NCBI GenBank assembly: GCA_900550035.1
Contig: URQS01000004.1
Location: 22,328-86,327, forward strand
Direction of reading: 5' to 3'
Length of the DNA stretch: 64,000 bases
Origin: an uncultured Prevotella sp.
GTDB taxonomy: Bacteria > Bacteroidota > Bacteroidia > Bacteroidales > Bacteroidaceae
Every line of letters starts with the position of its first letter. Within the stretch, counting starts at the first letter, position 1. Position numbers and translations under genes: made by a program. Positions 15,424 to 24,099 of this stretch are shown here, in pieces. A model generated the notes under the pieces. That model ran no database searches, had not been told where the DNA came from, and worked only from the letters and a program-made list of their open reading frames with translations.

Positions 15424-16719
15424 CTACAGTTCGTTATTAATCCAACTATAAATAATCTCCAGTACCTCTGAAGCTATGGTCTCTTCTATCTGTTGATATT
15501 CCACGACGTTGCCCGTTGTACAATGTTGGAACAGATGGTTTACGCCTTCTATTTTCTTTATTGTGTGCTTGCTGTTTATGAGTCCTTTTTCAAGTAGGGT
15601 TGTATTGGCAGCGCAATCCACTTGAGTGTCTTTTGTGCCGTTAAGTGCCAGTACAGGACATTTAATCTTAGACAACTGCTTGCTGGCATCTACAGTTATG
15701 AAATGGCGTATGTATGGCGAGTTGGCTTGTTCTAATGATTTCTTTAGGATAGGCTTTAAGTTGTCTGGCACTCCGTCGATGGTTATCTCACTTGTTTTTT
15801 TGCCTTTTGCAATCTCGTTGAGAATATTTGAAATGGTAGCGCAGTATGAGTCAACAATGTCCTTAGGCAGACCTATGGAAGACATTGCTTGGCGGTTTTG
15901 CATCACGAGAGTTTCTTTGCCAGATATAGCCATACCTGCGAGCGACACGATGAAGTCGGTTTTGCCTTCAGCGGCTAACATCATGGCTATTGTGCCGCCC
16001 TCGCTATGTCCGAGTATGCCAACTTTATTGAAACGCTTACGCAACAGAAGCAGGGCAGCTGCGGCATCCTGTCGGAAATCGTCTGTCGTAAAATCAGCGA
16101 AGTTGACGCTCTTGTCGCCCCATCCGCGGTCATCGTAACGCAAGGATGCGATGCCTTGACGAGCCAAAGCGTCGGCTATTACGGCAAATGGCTTATGCTC
16201 GAACAGTTCCTCGTCACGGTTCTGCTGTCCGCTGCCAGTCACCATGAGCACTACGGGAGTCTGCTTTGTATAGTTTTCGGGCAGAGTGAGTGTGCCGTTG
16301 AAAGTGTATCCTGCGTTGGTGAAACTTACGCTTTCCTCTTTGTAGGGGAATGGTGGTACTGGCGTCTGCGGACGCTTTACGGCAAGTTTGCCTGCTTTCA
16401 GAGTCAGCGGTAGAGGAAAGCCGTTCTGTGTGAAGGTCCCCTTTATCTCTCCGTCAGCCATCTTTCCTTCGAACGTAGCTCCAATCATTCCTACCTTTAC
16501 CTTTATGGTGCCGTCATCGCTTACGGTCTTCTCCGCGGGAATGCCCTTTGCGTTTTGTGAAGGAGAGTCCATGGTGCATCCGTTAGGGGAGAAATTGAAG
16601 ACCAATGGCAGCTTGGTGCCCATAACGTCAAGTTCGCCGTTCCATGAGCCTTCCTGAGCGTTGGCTGTGAATGTCAACATTGCAAGGGCGAGGGATGTCA
16701 ATGTTCTTAATGCTTTCAT
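15424..16719 (-). CDS. Secreted alpha/beta hydrolase (S33/dienelactone-hydrolase-like)
   Basis: 431 residues with a signal peptide (MKALRTLTSLALAMLTFTANAQ), so exported to the periplasm or surface. The first 110 residues form a beta-rich domain found in front of such hydrolases (GSWNGELDVMGTKLPLVFNFS). The alpha/beta-hydrolase domain follows, with the oxyanion region VTGSGQQNRDEE, nucleophile elbow GHSEGG, a C-terminal Asp region (LNGTKDTQVD) and the His in EGVNHLFQH. The triad appears complete. Its natural ester or peptide substrate is unknown. It lies 20 bases after the LOG gene on the same strand, so the two are probably co-transcribed. Confidence 0.88.
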   Translation of the reverse strand: MKALRTLTSLALAMLTFTANAQEGSWNGELDVMGTKLPLVFNFSPNGCTMDSPSQNAKGIPAEKTVSDDGTIKVKVGMIGATFEGKMADGEIKGTFTQNGFPLPLTLKAGKLAVKRPQTPVPPFPYKEESVSFTNAGYTFNGTLTLPENYTKQTPVVLMVTGSGQQNRDEELFEHKPFAVIADALARQGIASLRYDDRGWGDKSVNFADFTTDDFRQDAAAALLLLRKRFNKVGILGHSEGGTIAMMLAAEGKTDFIVSLAGMAISGKETLVMQNRQAMSSIGLPKDIVDSYCATISNILNEIAKGKKTSEITIDGVPDNLKPILKKSLEQANSPYIRHFITVDASKQLSKIKCPVLALNGTKDTQVDCAANTTLLEKGLINSKHTIKKIEGVNHLFQHCTTGNVVEYQQIEETIASEVLEIIYSWINNEL

Positions 16720-16739
16720 ATTAATGTGTTTAATGGTTT

Positions 16740-17273
16740 TTATTGCTCCAAGTGTTTCTTCAGCTCTTCGAAGTCGTTAGCCACTTCTATCATGTTGTGC
16801 CAGTCGCCACGAATCATTCCCTTTAGGTTGAGATCGTCCATGAGCGCAATGAGGGCGTTCCAGAATCCCTTCATATTGTAGAGAATAACTTTCTTCTGGT
16901 GGTAACCGATGCACTTTGACGCTGCCACGCAGAATATCTCGTCCAACGAGCCCACGCCACCTGGCAAAGCCACAACAACGTCGCAACGCTCAATCATCAG
17001 GCTCTTGCGGTCGGCGAGATTGTCTGTGGGGATATGCACGTCAAGATATTCAGACATGCGTCCACCTTTCTCTACAAGCGACGGCACTACGCCGATGACA
17101 CGTCCGCCACCGTCGTGCACAGCCTTGGCTATACAGTTCATGAGTCCGTGGCTGGTGCCTCCGAAAATAAGGTCGTGGTGGTTCTCTGCCATCCATCGGC
17201 CTAATTCTTCCGTCATACGGAAATAGTCTGGGTCGATATGCTCGTTGGCTGAGCAGAATACTGTAATTTTCAT
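16740..17273 (-). CDS. LOG-family protein (TIGR00730 Rossmann fold nucleotide-binding)
   Basis: 177 residues, the family's usual size. LOG enzymes cleave nucleoside 5'-monophosphates to base and ribose 5-phosphate; in plants this activates cytokinins, while bacterial roles are less clear. The two diagnostic motifs are present in slightly altered form: GGTSHGLMN for GGGxxGLMG and PGGVGSLDE for PGGxGTxxE. It lies 76 bases downstream of tex and 20 bases before the hydrolase, all on the minus strand. Confidence 0.88.
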   Translation of the reverse strand: MKITVFCSANEHIDPDYFRMTEELGRWMAENHHDLIFGGTSHGLMNCIAKAVHDGGGRVIGVVPSLVEKGGRMSEYLDVHIPTDNLADRKSLMIERCDVVVALPGGVGSLDEIFCVAASKCIGYHQKKVILYNMKGFWNALIALMDDLNLKGMIRGDWHNMIEVANDFEELKKHLEQ

Positions 17274-17349
17274 AGTTTTCTTTTGTCTATGTATATTAAC
17301 ACGTGGTAATGTTCGTTATTCTTACAATTCACAGTTCTGTATTTATCCG

Positions 17350-19476
17350 TCATTCTTTCATCGAGAGCGAAATGCGCTGGCGCTTACGGTCTACCTCAGT
17401 TACTCGTACTACAACGTGCTGGTGAAGTTTCACCACTTCGTTCGGGTCTTTCACGTAGCGGTCGGCAAGTTGTGAGATGTGCACCAGTCCGTCGTGGTGA
17501 ACGCCAACGTCAACAAAGGCACCGAAGTTGGTGATGTTGGTCACGATGCCTGGAAGGAGCATTCCCACTTGAAGGTCGTCAATCTCATGAACACGTGGGT
17601 CGAACTCGAAAATCTCTACTGCTGCACGCGGATCGCGTCCGGGGCGTTGAAGCTCAGTCATAATGTCGGTGAGGGTAGGCATTCCGACAGTATCGGTAAC
17701 ATAGTCCTTCAGACGTATTGATTTCTGAAGTTCCTTGTTGTCGATAAGTTCTGCTACGGTGCAACCCTTGTCTTTTGCCATTGTCTTCACGATGTCGTAG
17801 CTCTCGGGATGTACGGCGCTGTTGTCGAGCGGATTCTTGGCTCCTGGTATGCGTAGGAAGCCGGCACATTGCACGAAGGCTACCGGACCGAGACGCGGCA
17901 CCTTCTTCAGTTCGGCACGCGACTTGAATGCTCCGTTCTTCTCGCGATATTCAACGATGTTCTTGGCTGTAGTAGCGTTGAGTCCGCTGACGTACATCAG
18001 CAGGTGGCGACTTGCTGTATTGAGGTTAACGCCTACGGTGTTCACGCAAGATTCTACAACCATGTCCAAGCTCTTCTTCAGCTCGTTCTGGTCGACATCG
18101 TGCTGATACTGACCTACACCAATGCTCTTAGGGTCTATCTTTACCAGCTCGGCAAGAGGGTCCATCAGTCGGCGGCCTATTGATACGGCTCCACGTACTG
18201 TCACGTCCTCGTTGGGGAATTCCTCGCGTGCTGCCTCTGACGCTGAATAAACTGAGGCACCGTCCTCGCTTACTACAAAGACATTGATGTTAGAGTCGAG
18301 ACCTATTTCTTTTAGGAATGTAGATGTCTCGCGACTGGCGGTTCCATTGCCAACGGCTATTGCCTCAATGTCGTATTTCTTCACCATGCTGAGCACCTGG
18401 CGTGCTGCACCTTGATGGTCGTTCTTGGGAGCGTGTGGATAGATAGCTTCGAAGTGGAGCAATGTGCCCTGTGCGTCAAGGCAAACAACTTTGCATCCTG
18501 TGCGGAAACCAGGGTCGACACCCATTACTCGCTTCTGCCCCAATGGAGCAGCAAGGAGGAGCTGACGCAGGTTTTCGGCAAACACTTCTATTGCTTCATC
18601 ATCGGCATTTTGCTTGCTTGAGAGTGCGAACTCAGTTTCGATAGATGGCTTTAGGAGACGCTTGAATGCGTCGTCGGCAGCTTCGCCCACAAGTTTGCTA
18701 CACTCGCTACGTCCCAATACGTACTGGCGATGAATCTTCTCCTTACACACATCCTCGTCGGCAGAAATGCTGATGCGAAGAAAGCCTTCCTTTTCGCCAC
18801 GGCGCATGGCAAGCAGGCGGTGTGACGAACAACGTCGAAGTGGTTCGGAGAAGTCGAAGTAGTCGCTGTATTTCTGTGCCTCGTCTTCTTCGGCTTTTGT
18901 CTTCACAACTTTCGAAGAAATCACGGCCTCGCGTTTGAATACATTTCTAATGGCTTTGCGCACGTCTTCATTCTCGTTGACAGCTTCGGCTATGATAAAC
19001 TTGGCACCCTGAATAGCGTCTTCCACCGACTTAACGTCGCCCTTTACAAATTTCTCTGCTGTTCGTAATGGATTGGAGTCGCGCTGCAACAGAATAGTCT
19101 GTGCCAAAGGTTCCAGTCCTTGCTGGCGTGCTATGTCGGCTTTGGTGCGGCGTTTGGGTTTGTATGGCAAATAGATGTCCTCCAGTTCTGACATCACCCA
19201 GCAGTTTTCTATGCGCTGGCGCAATTGGTCGGTCATCTTGCCCTGGTCTTCTATCGTGGAAATTATGGTTTCCTTGCGCTTTGCCACATCCTGCAGCTTC
19301 TCGCGCATAAGTGCAATGTCTGATACCTGCACCTCGTCAAGATTACCAGTGCGCTCCTTGCGGTAGCGGCTGATGAATGGCACGGTACAGTTTTCGTCGA
19401 GAAGTTCGAGGGTGTTTTCGACACTACGTTCAGACAATGATAGTGTGTCGGCAATGATTCTAGTAAATACGTTCAT
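17350..19476 (-). CDS. tex: Tex-family RNA-binding transcription accessory protein
   Basis: 708 residues, close to the normal Tex length of 720-780. Tex associates with RNA polymerase and nucleic acid and affects transcript turnover; Spt6 is the eukaryotic relative. The order seen is: N-terminal helical region (FISRYRKERTGNLDEVQV), YqgF-like RNase-H fold (VMGVDPGFRTGCKVVCLD), and helix-hairpin-helix repeats (VGVNLNTASRHLLMYVSGL, LKKVPRLGPVAFVQCAGFLRI). A C-terminal S1 domain ends the protein (LQVGMLLPGIVTNITNFGAFVDVGVHHDGLVH). The promoter lies inside a repeated element at 19572-19602. Confidence 0.95.
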   Translation of the reverse strand: MNVFTRIIADTLSLSERSVENTLELLDENCTVPFISRYRKERTGNLDEVQVSDIALMREKLQDVAKRKETIISTIEDQGKMTDQLRQRIENCWVMSELEDIYLPYKPKRRTKADIARQQGLEPLAQTILLQRDSNPLRTAEKFVKGDVKSVEDAIQGAKFIIAEAVNENEDVRKAIRNVFKREAVISSKVVKTKAEEDEAQKYSDYFDFSEPLRRCSSHRLLAMRRGEKEGFLRISISADEDVCKEKIHRQYVLGRSECSKLVGEAADDAFKRLLKPSIETEFALSSKQNADDEAIEVFAENLRQLLLAAPLGQKRVMGVDPGFRTGCKVVCLDAQGTLLHFEAIYPHAPKNDHQGAARQVLSMVKKYDIEAIAVGNGTASRETSTFLKEIGLDSNINVFVVSEDGASVYSASEAAREEFPNEDVTVRGAVSIGRRLMDPLAELVKIDPKSIGVGQYQHDVDQNELKKSLDMVVESCVNTVGVNLNTASRHLLMYVSGLNATTAKNIVEYREKNGAFKSRAELKKVPRLGPVAFVQCAGFLRIPGAKNPLDNSAVHPESYDIVKTMAKDKGCTVAELIDNKELQKSIRLKDYVTDTVGMPTLTDIMTELQRPGRDPRAAVEIFEFDPRVHEIDDLQVGMLLPGIVTNITNFGAFVDVGVHHDGLVHISQLADRYVKDPNEVVKLHQHVVVRVTEVDRKRQRISLSMKE

Positions 19477-19571
19477 TATATATAATAAGGTATATGTGTT
19501 CTACAGAACAGATAGGCAGATCTAAATTGTATTGGTAAGCCTAAATAGTTCTAAGTTGATAAATATTTCTG

Positions 19572-19715
19572 CAAAGATAGTGCAAACCGAAGACAATACA
19601 AAACAAGCTCGCTTGTTTTTATTGTTGAGGTGCAGCCTATCTTATCAAGAGATAGTGCAAACCGAAGACAATACAAGAATTGCAAAGATAAGAATTGCAA
19701 TTCCAAGCTCGCTTG
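19572..19715. repeat. Two-copy intergenic repeat carrying a minus-strand promoter for tex
   Basis: GATAGTGCAAACCGAAGACA followed by ATACAA occurs twice, at about 19577-19602 and 19651-19676. Each copy is followed by CAAGCTCGCTTGTTTTT, itself a small inverted repeat. The first copy includes CAAAGATA (19572-19579) and CAAA (19599-19602), which on the minus strand read as TTTG, 19-base spacer, TATCTTTG: a complete Bacteroidetes promoter about 95 bases before the tex start. A further CAAAGATA lies at 19683-19690. I recall similar repeats scattered in Bacteroides and Prevotella intergenic DNA. Confidence 0.75.
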
Positions 19716-19719
19716 TTTT

Positions 19720-20244
19720 TTACATGTTTTTGGGGACGAAGGTTTCCCAAGTCTGGTCGTCGTAGAATATTCTTATCTCAACGATATGACGTTCATGTTT
19801 GTCAAAATTTTTTACCAACTGTATTCCCTTCGTTTTGCTTGAACTTTCAGGCTGTACTGTCTCAAGAGTTTCAGCAGTTGGTGTGTCTGCACTTGCTCGG
19901 TTGTCAATGTTGAATCCTACGGGGGCGATTGTATTGTCGCTTGTAGCGGCTTCAGGTGTAGTGTCGAAGTCTGGCGTATAATTGGTGGAGTGGGGAATAG
20001 GGGAGTTGAACGATGCTCCCGCTTCAGAGTTGCGATAGTCGGTCATCGCTCCACGGCCGAACAAGAGCCAGTCGGTAGATATGTCGGGAAAGCGGCTCTT
20101 GATAGCATCGACGATTTTGAGCGACGGGGCTGTACGTCCGGTGAAGATGCTGCTGAGTGTAGCAGGGGCAACTTTTATGTTCTCGGCAAACTCCTGCTGA
20201 GTCATGTGTTGCGACTCTATGATTCTTTTTATTCTGTCTTTCAT
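19720..20244 (-). CDS. XRE-family helix-turn-helix transcriptional regulator
   Basis: 174 residues. The first 65 form a Cro/C1-type helix-turn-helix (MTQQEFAENIKVAPATLSSIFTGRTAPSL), with the typical following stretch FPDISTDWLLFGRGAM. A low-complexity linker rich in Thr, Ala, Pro and Ser follows (about 70-135). A short beta-rich tail ends the protein (IVEIRIFYDDQTWETFVPK). The layout is common in Bacteroidetes chromosomal regulators of unknown target. A -7 element (20286-20293) lies upstream. The adjacent 765-base AT-rich gap may hold its operators. Confidence 0.88.
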   Translation of the reverse strand: MKDRIKRIIESQHMTQQEFAENIKVAPATLSSIFTGRTAPSLKIVDAIKSRFPDISTDWLLFGRGAMTDYRNSEAGASFNSPIPHSTNYTPDFDTTPEAATSDNTIAPVGFNIDNRASADTPTAETLETVQPESSSKTKGIQLVKNFDKHERHIVEIRIFYDDQTWETFVPKNM

Positions 20245-20285
20245 ATGCGATGATGATGAATTCTTGTTTGTTCTTCTTCTTTTTA

Positions 20286-20293
20286 CAAAGTTA
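20286..20293 (-). promoter_or_regulatory. -7 element of the XRE regulator gene
   Basis: CAAAGTTA, reading TAACTTTG on the minus strand, 42 bases before the start codon at 20244. No clean -33 TTTG was found. Confidence 0.55.
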
Positions 20294-20666
20294 AATCAAA
20301 AAAACGAAATATACAAGTTTTACAAGAATAAATCCATTGCGCTAATATGTATTTGTATATGTAAATACAGATAGGTTTGGTTTAATGTATTTAGTAGTGT
20401 GTAAATTGAAGTGGAGAAGTGTATCATATAACCCGATATAATCTAATCTGTTACTTTAACTAAACATAATAAATAATTGGTTATCAATTATAATTATTGT
20501 GTAGATACAATGATGAATAAATATAAAAATGGATAAAAACAAGCACTAATGCCGTTATTTAAAATCTAAAACTTTAATGAATATGATATAATACACTTAT
20601 ATACAGTATAATACGAAGAATTGAACGATAAGATATGAATATTCATACACAAAAATGAAGCTTTAA

Positions 20667-20740
20667 ATTTACAAATATACATATTTAAATATTGTAGATT
20701 TGTAAAGCGAAACAGTGTATTTAGATTTACAAATATACAT
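20667..20740. repeat. 16-bp direct repeat pair in the AT-rich gap
   Basis: ATTTACAAATATACAT is present exactly at 20667-20682 and 20725-20740, 58 bases apart. Related half-sites (GATTTGTAAA, GTGTATTTAGATTTAC) lie between. Possible binding sites for the neighbouring XRE regulator, as an inference. Confidence 0.5.
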
Positions 20741-20914
20741 TTGCAAAATTCAATTTTAGATGGATATAAATATGTAAATCGAGTTTCTTGATTGTGAAAA
20801 TATGTAAAATGTAAATTTTAAAGACTCCAAATTCTTCATTTTTCGCAATTCTGAAGAATTCTGAACTAAGGATTATGTGGCTTGATTTTTTGCAGAAATA
20901 AAGGGGTAAAAAAT

Positions 20915-20948
20915 GGCCTAACTCCCATGTTCTTTAGGAAGTTAGGCC
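20915..20948 (-). terminator. Rho-independent terminator of holA
   Basis: Arms GGCCTAACT and AGTTAGGCC (9 bp) are followed on the minus strand by a T-run (ATTTTTT). It lies about 60 bases after the holA stop. Confidence 0.85.
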
Positions 20949-21009
20949 GAAAAAACAGGTCTGCACCGTTTCTTATTCTAGAAATGAAACTGGTGGAAAA
21001 TATGCTTTT

Positions 21010-22041
21010 TTAGTGCAAAATGAAGAAGATTAGCTCCTTCATAAGGTCGCCAGTTGAGGTGTTTTGGTTGTCCAATCCCTTACTTTTGGCATCGATTTCC
21101 CTTAGTTTGGATAAAATCTGTAGAGTTTTCATTGCGGTGAAGTTTCTCATACCAGTGCGGTAATCCTTCAGACCCCACACCGACTTCAGATCAAGGAAGG
21201 CTGCGAGGTTGTTGTCGTTGTTGCGATCGGGCGCATAGAATGCTACCATCAGATTTTGGAAGTAAGAGTATAGTAAAGGCAGGCATGCAAACAGCGAACC
21301 TGCTTTGGGATTTTTGTCAAAATATTTTACTATCTGATTTGCCTTGAAAACATCCCTTTCGATGATTGCAGTCTTCAGTTCGAACACATTGAAGTCCTTG
21401 CTTACCCCTATTTCACGTTCTACTATTTCGGGTGTGATGCGTCGATTGTCGTCAGGCAGTGAGATCATCACTTTCTCCAGTTCCGAGATCAGGCGACTCA
21501 GGTCGGCGCCAATGTGTTCAGCTATCATCGAACACGATTTTGGGTCAATGGCAACGTGGTTGTCTTTGAGGTATTTCTCAATGAACGATGGTAGCTCGAA
21601 GTCACGTTTCTTCTTGCTTTCAAATACTACTCCTACTGCCTCGGCCTTGCCTACAATTTTCTTTCGCTTGTCGATAGTGCCGTTTTTATAGCATATTACA
21701 AGTATGGTAGACTGTAACGGTTTCTCGAAGTATCGCTCCAAGGCATCAAGTGATTTCAACGCCTGCGCCTCCTTTACTATTACTACACGATAGGACGAGG
21801 GCATTACGGGGTAGCCTTTACATAGGTCGGATATTTGGGCTGCTGATGTGTCAGCACCGAATACTATGGTCTGGTTGAAGTCGCGGTCGTCGGGCTCAAT
21901 GACGTTCTCTGCAATATAGTCGGCTATTTTGTCGATGTAGTAAGGTTCGTCGCCCATAAGTATGTATACAGGCGCATATTTTTTGGCTTTTAGGTCGCGC
22001 ATGATTGATTCATACGTAGCCACGGATTTTCTTTCTGCCAT
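21010..22041 (-). CDS. holA: DNA polymerase III subunit delta
   Basis: 343 residues, normal for HolA. The delta subunit opens the beta sliding clamp as part of the clamp loader. The N-terminus shows the family pattern PVYILMGDEPYYIDKIADYI, followed by DRDFNQTIVFGAD and the mid-region LPSFIEKYLKDNHVAIDPKSCSMIAEHIGADLSRLISELEKVMI. The C-terminal collar domain includes KAGSLFACLPLLYSYFQNLM. It is divergent from the nuclease-fold gene at 22169. This gene pair is common in Bacteroidales. Confidence 0.94.
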   Translation of the reverse strand: MAERKSVATYESIMRDLKAKKYAPVYILMGDEPYYIDKIADYIAENVIEPDDRDFNQTIVFGADTSAAQISDLCKGYPVMPSSYRVVIVKEAQALKSLDALERYFEKPLQSTILVICYKNGTIDKRKKIVGKAEAVGVVFESKKKRDFELPSFIEKYLKDNHVAIDPKSCSMIAEHIGADLSRLISELEKVMISLPDDNRRITPEIVEREIGVSKDFNVFELKTAIIERDVFKANQIVKYFDKNPKAGSLFACLPLLYSYFQNLMVAFYAPDRNNDNNLAAFLDLKSVWGLKDYRTGMRNFTAMKTLQILSKLREIDAKSKGLDNQNTSTGDLMKELIFFILH

Positions 22042-22114
22042 AATAATTATATTATAAGGTGTAAAAATAAATTAACGGGTAGCCTTACGGCTCGTTATTC
22101 TCGTTAAAATTGCA

Positions 22115-22122
22115 TACTTTTG
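22115..22122 (+). promoter_or_regulatory. -7 element upstream of the nuclease-fold gene
   Basis: TACTTTTG matches TAnnTTTG and lies 47 bases before the ATG at 22169. This supports the downstream ATG over the one at 22124, which would fall at the transcription start. Confidence 0.55.
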
Positions 22123-22168
22123 TATGCTGTTTGCCGCCAGTGCGGCATTTAAAAGCAAAATTACGAAA

Positions 22169-22633
22169 ATGATTCGATTAAATCTACCAACTTTCGAAAT
22201 AAAGTTATCAGGAACCAAAGAACATCCGCGAATATTCGACATACTGCGCCGCCGTTATGTGGCTCTCACGCCCGAAGAATGGGTGCGTCAGCACTTTGTC
22301 CACTTCCTTACAGGACACAAGGGCTATCCTTCTGCTCTTATGGCCAACGAGGTGGGGCTGATGATTGGTAATAAGAAGTTACGGGCTGACAGCGTGCTGT
22401 ATGACCGTCAGCTCCACCCTCGCATGATAATAGAGTACAAGGCTCCGTCAATCGAAATAACACAGAAGGTGTTTGACCAGATTGCAGCCTACAATCTCTT
22501 GTTGCATGTTGATTATCTCGTTATGAGCAATGGGTTGCAGCATTATTGCTGCCGTATGGACTACGAGAGTCGTAGATATGAGTTCTTGAGGGAAATTCCT
22601 GATTATAGTGAGATTAATAACCCCAACCAATGA
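22169..22633 (+). CDS. Type I restriction HsdR N-terminal-like (PD-(D/E)XK fold) protein
   Basis: 154 residues from the ATG at 22169. The longer start at 22124 is unlikely given the -7 element. The protein resembles the stand-alone HSDR_N_2 domain: EEWVRQHF, then the nuclease core with Asp in RADSVLYDR and the E-x-K motif in IIEYKAP, followed by a helical end DQIAAYNLLLHVDYLVMSNG. No methylase or specificity subunit is nearby, so it is not part of a restriction system here. The stop overlaps the start of the acetyltransferase gene (ATGA), indicating translational coupling. Its role is unknown. Confidence 0.8.
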   Translation: MIRLNLPTFEIKLSGTKEHPRIFDILRRRYVALTPEEWVRQHFVHFLTGHKGYPSALMANEVGLMIGNKKLRADSVLYDRQLHPRMIIEYKAPSIEITQKVFDQIAAYNLLLHVDYLVMSNGLQHYCCRMDYESRRYEFLREIPDYSEINNPNQ

Positions 22634-23229
22634 ATATGACAGAACATAAGAACGAGTCGGAAATGACGACTGAATATGAAAAAATGCGTAGTCAACAGCT
22701 GTATTGCTTTGAGGATTCTGAGGTAATGGCAAGTATAGTCCGTGCAAACGAGCTGTGTACAAAATTTTCAATGATGACACTTGCCTCGCCTGAATACAGG
22801 TCGACTGTCGAAGCACTAATCCCTGGCATACCGAAGTCGTCAGTTATCATTCCTCCATTTCGCTGCGACCATGGACATGGTATTAATATAGGTGAGCACA
22901 CGTTCATCAATTACGACTGTATAATGCTTGATGGTGGAGAAATAACTATAGGGGCGCACTGTAAGATAGGTCCTCGCTGTCAGTTTTTCACGCCACAACA
23001 TCCTATCGACTATGAGGAGCGTATGCAGCCTGTGGAGACTTGTCATCCTATAAGAATAGGCGATAACTGCTGGCTTGGTGGTGGCGTCACGGTGTGTCCA
23101 GGAGTAACGATTGGGCCGCGTAGCATCATTGCTGCAGGAAGCGTCGTGATTCGCGATATCCCTGCCGACTCATTGGCAGCCGGCAATCCGGCCGTGGTGA
23201 AGAAAAGACTTATAAGGAATACGGATTGA
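22630..23229 (+). CDS. Hexapeptide-repeat sugar O-acetyltransferase (maltose/galactoside acetyltransferase type)
   Basis: 199 residues with the left-handed beta-helix of hexapeptide repeats (ITIGAHCKIGPRCQFFTPQHPI...IRIGDNCWLGGGVTVCPGVTIG). The N-terminal mac domain (EYEKMRSQQLYCFEDSEVM) is typical of LacA/Maa enzymes. They transfer acetyl from acetyl-CoA to the 6-hydroxyl of sugars; the catalytic His lies in the PQHP loop. The start overlaps the stop of the nuclease-fold gene. The physiological acceptor is unknown. Confidence 0.92.
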   Translation: MNMTEHKNESEMTTEYEKMRSQQLYCFEDSEVMASIVRANELCTKFSMMTLASPEYRSTVEALIPGIPKSSVIIPPFRCDHGHGINIGEHTFINYDCIMLDGGEITIGAHCKIGPRCQFFTPQHPIDYEERMQPVETCHPIRIGDNCWLGGGVTVCPGVTIGPRSIIAAGSVVIRDIPADSLAAGNPAVVKKRLIRNTD

Positions 23230-23280
23230 TAATGTTGATAATAATACAAAGTGATTAAAATATAAAAACGAAAAGAAATA

Positions 23281-24078
23281 ATGGGAGTAGGAAGATGGAT
23301 AGGCGGATTTCTTGGCTTTATGTCGGGTGGACCGCTCGGAGCACTTGCCGGCTATGCTATAGGCTGGCTGTTTGAGAAGGGGGCTGAAGGATTCAGCGGT
23401 GAAGACAATGTGTATAATGCCAACCGCCAGTATGGTGGTTATACAGAGCAACAGCAGTATGAGGGACAGCGCAATTCGTTTCTGTTTTCGTTGCTTGTTC
23501 TCGCTTCGTATATAATGAAGGCTGATGGGAGGGTAATGCACTCTGAGATGGAATTTGTACGCTCATTCCTGCGTCGCAATTTCGGCGAGATGGCAGTACA
23601 ACAGGGCGAGCAGATATTGCTTCGCCTTTTTGAGCGTCAGAAGCAGATGGGCAATATGGCGTTTAAGGATGTGATACGCGACTCGTGTGCTGAGATTGCG
23701 CAACATATGGATTATTCGCAGCGTCTGCAGCTCGTCAACTTCCTCGTGATGATAGCACAGGCCGATGGCAGTGTGCCTCAAAGCGAAATTGAGGTCTTGC
23801 AGTTTATTGCTGCCAATCTTGGAATCTCGGCCGAAGACTTGAATTCAATGCTCAACCTGTCGTCAGGCGGCAATAATCTTGATGCTGCCTACAAGGTGCT
23901 TGGCATAGCCCCAGACGCTTCTGATGATGAGGTGAAGGCTGCCTACCGCCGCATGGCTCTGAAGCATCATCCCGACCGTGTAGCTACGCTTGGAGAGGAT
24001 GTACGTAAGGCTGCCGAACAGAAGTTTCAGGAAATTAATGCTGCTAAGGAAACAATATACAGGGCGAGAGGACTGTAG
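23281..24078 (+). CDS. TerB-like / DnaJ-domain co-chaperone (DjlA type)
   Basis: 265 residues. The first 35 are hydrophobic and glycine-rich with GxxxG spacing (WIGGFLGFMSGGPLGALAGYAIGWLF), probably a membrane anchor as in DjlA. A TerB-like helical domain follows (about 75-190; SLLVLASYIMKADGRVMHSEMEFVRSFL, with the second half MIAQADGSVPQSEIEVL). A J-domain ends the protein (about 200-265; HPD in LKHHPDRVATLG). J-domains stimulate DnaK ATPase, so a membrane-tethered co-chaperone is likely. Confidence 0.9.
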   Translation: MGVGRWIGGFLGFMSGGPLGALAGYAIGWLFEKGAEGFSGEDNVYNANRQYGGYTEQQQYEGQRNSFLFSLLVLASYIMKADGRVMHSEMEFVRSFLRRNFGEMAVQQGEQILLRLFERQKQMGNMAFKDVIRDSCAEIAQHMDYSQRLQLVNFLVMIAQADGSVPQSEIEVLQFIAANLGISAEDLNSMLNLSSGGNNLDAAYKVLGIAPDASDDEVKAAYRRMALKHHPDRVATLGEDVRKAAEQKFQEINAAKETIYRARGL

Positions 24079-24099
24079 GATAACGGAAGGGTGTCCTTT

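Larger units (their letters stand above)
20245..21009. other. Long AT-rich intergenic region without genes
   Basis: About 765 bases with no convincing reading frame on either strand. It contains the XRE promoter and TGTATTT...AAATACA (about 20346-20369), an inverted repeat. A 16-base direct repeat ATTTACAAATATACAT occurs twice (20667-20682 and 20725-20740), and the holA terminator lies near the right end. Base composition is clearly more AT-rich than the flanking genes. Confidence 0.7.

Noticed and set aside
22124..22168. Upstream start (ATG 22124) for the nuclease-fold protein
   Set aside because: It falls at the transcription start implied by the -7 element at 22115-22122, and the added residues do not look conserved.
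22169..22633. A type I restriction-modification system
   Set aside because: Only a single HsdR-N-like domain is present; no helicase motor, methylase or specificity subunit lies within reach.
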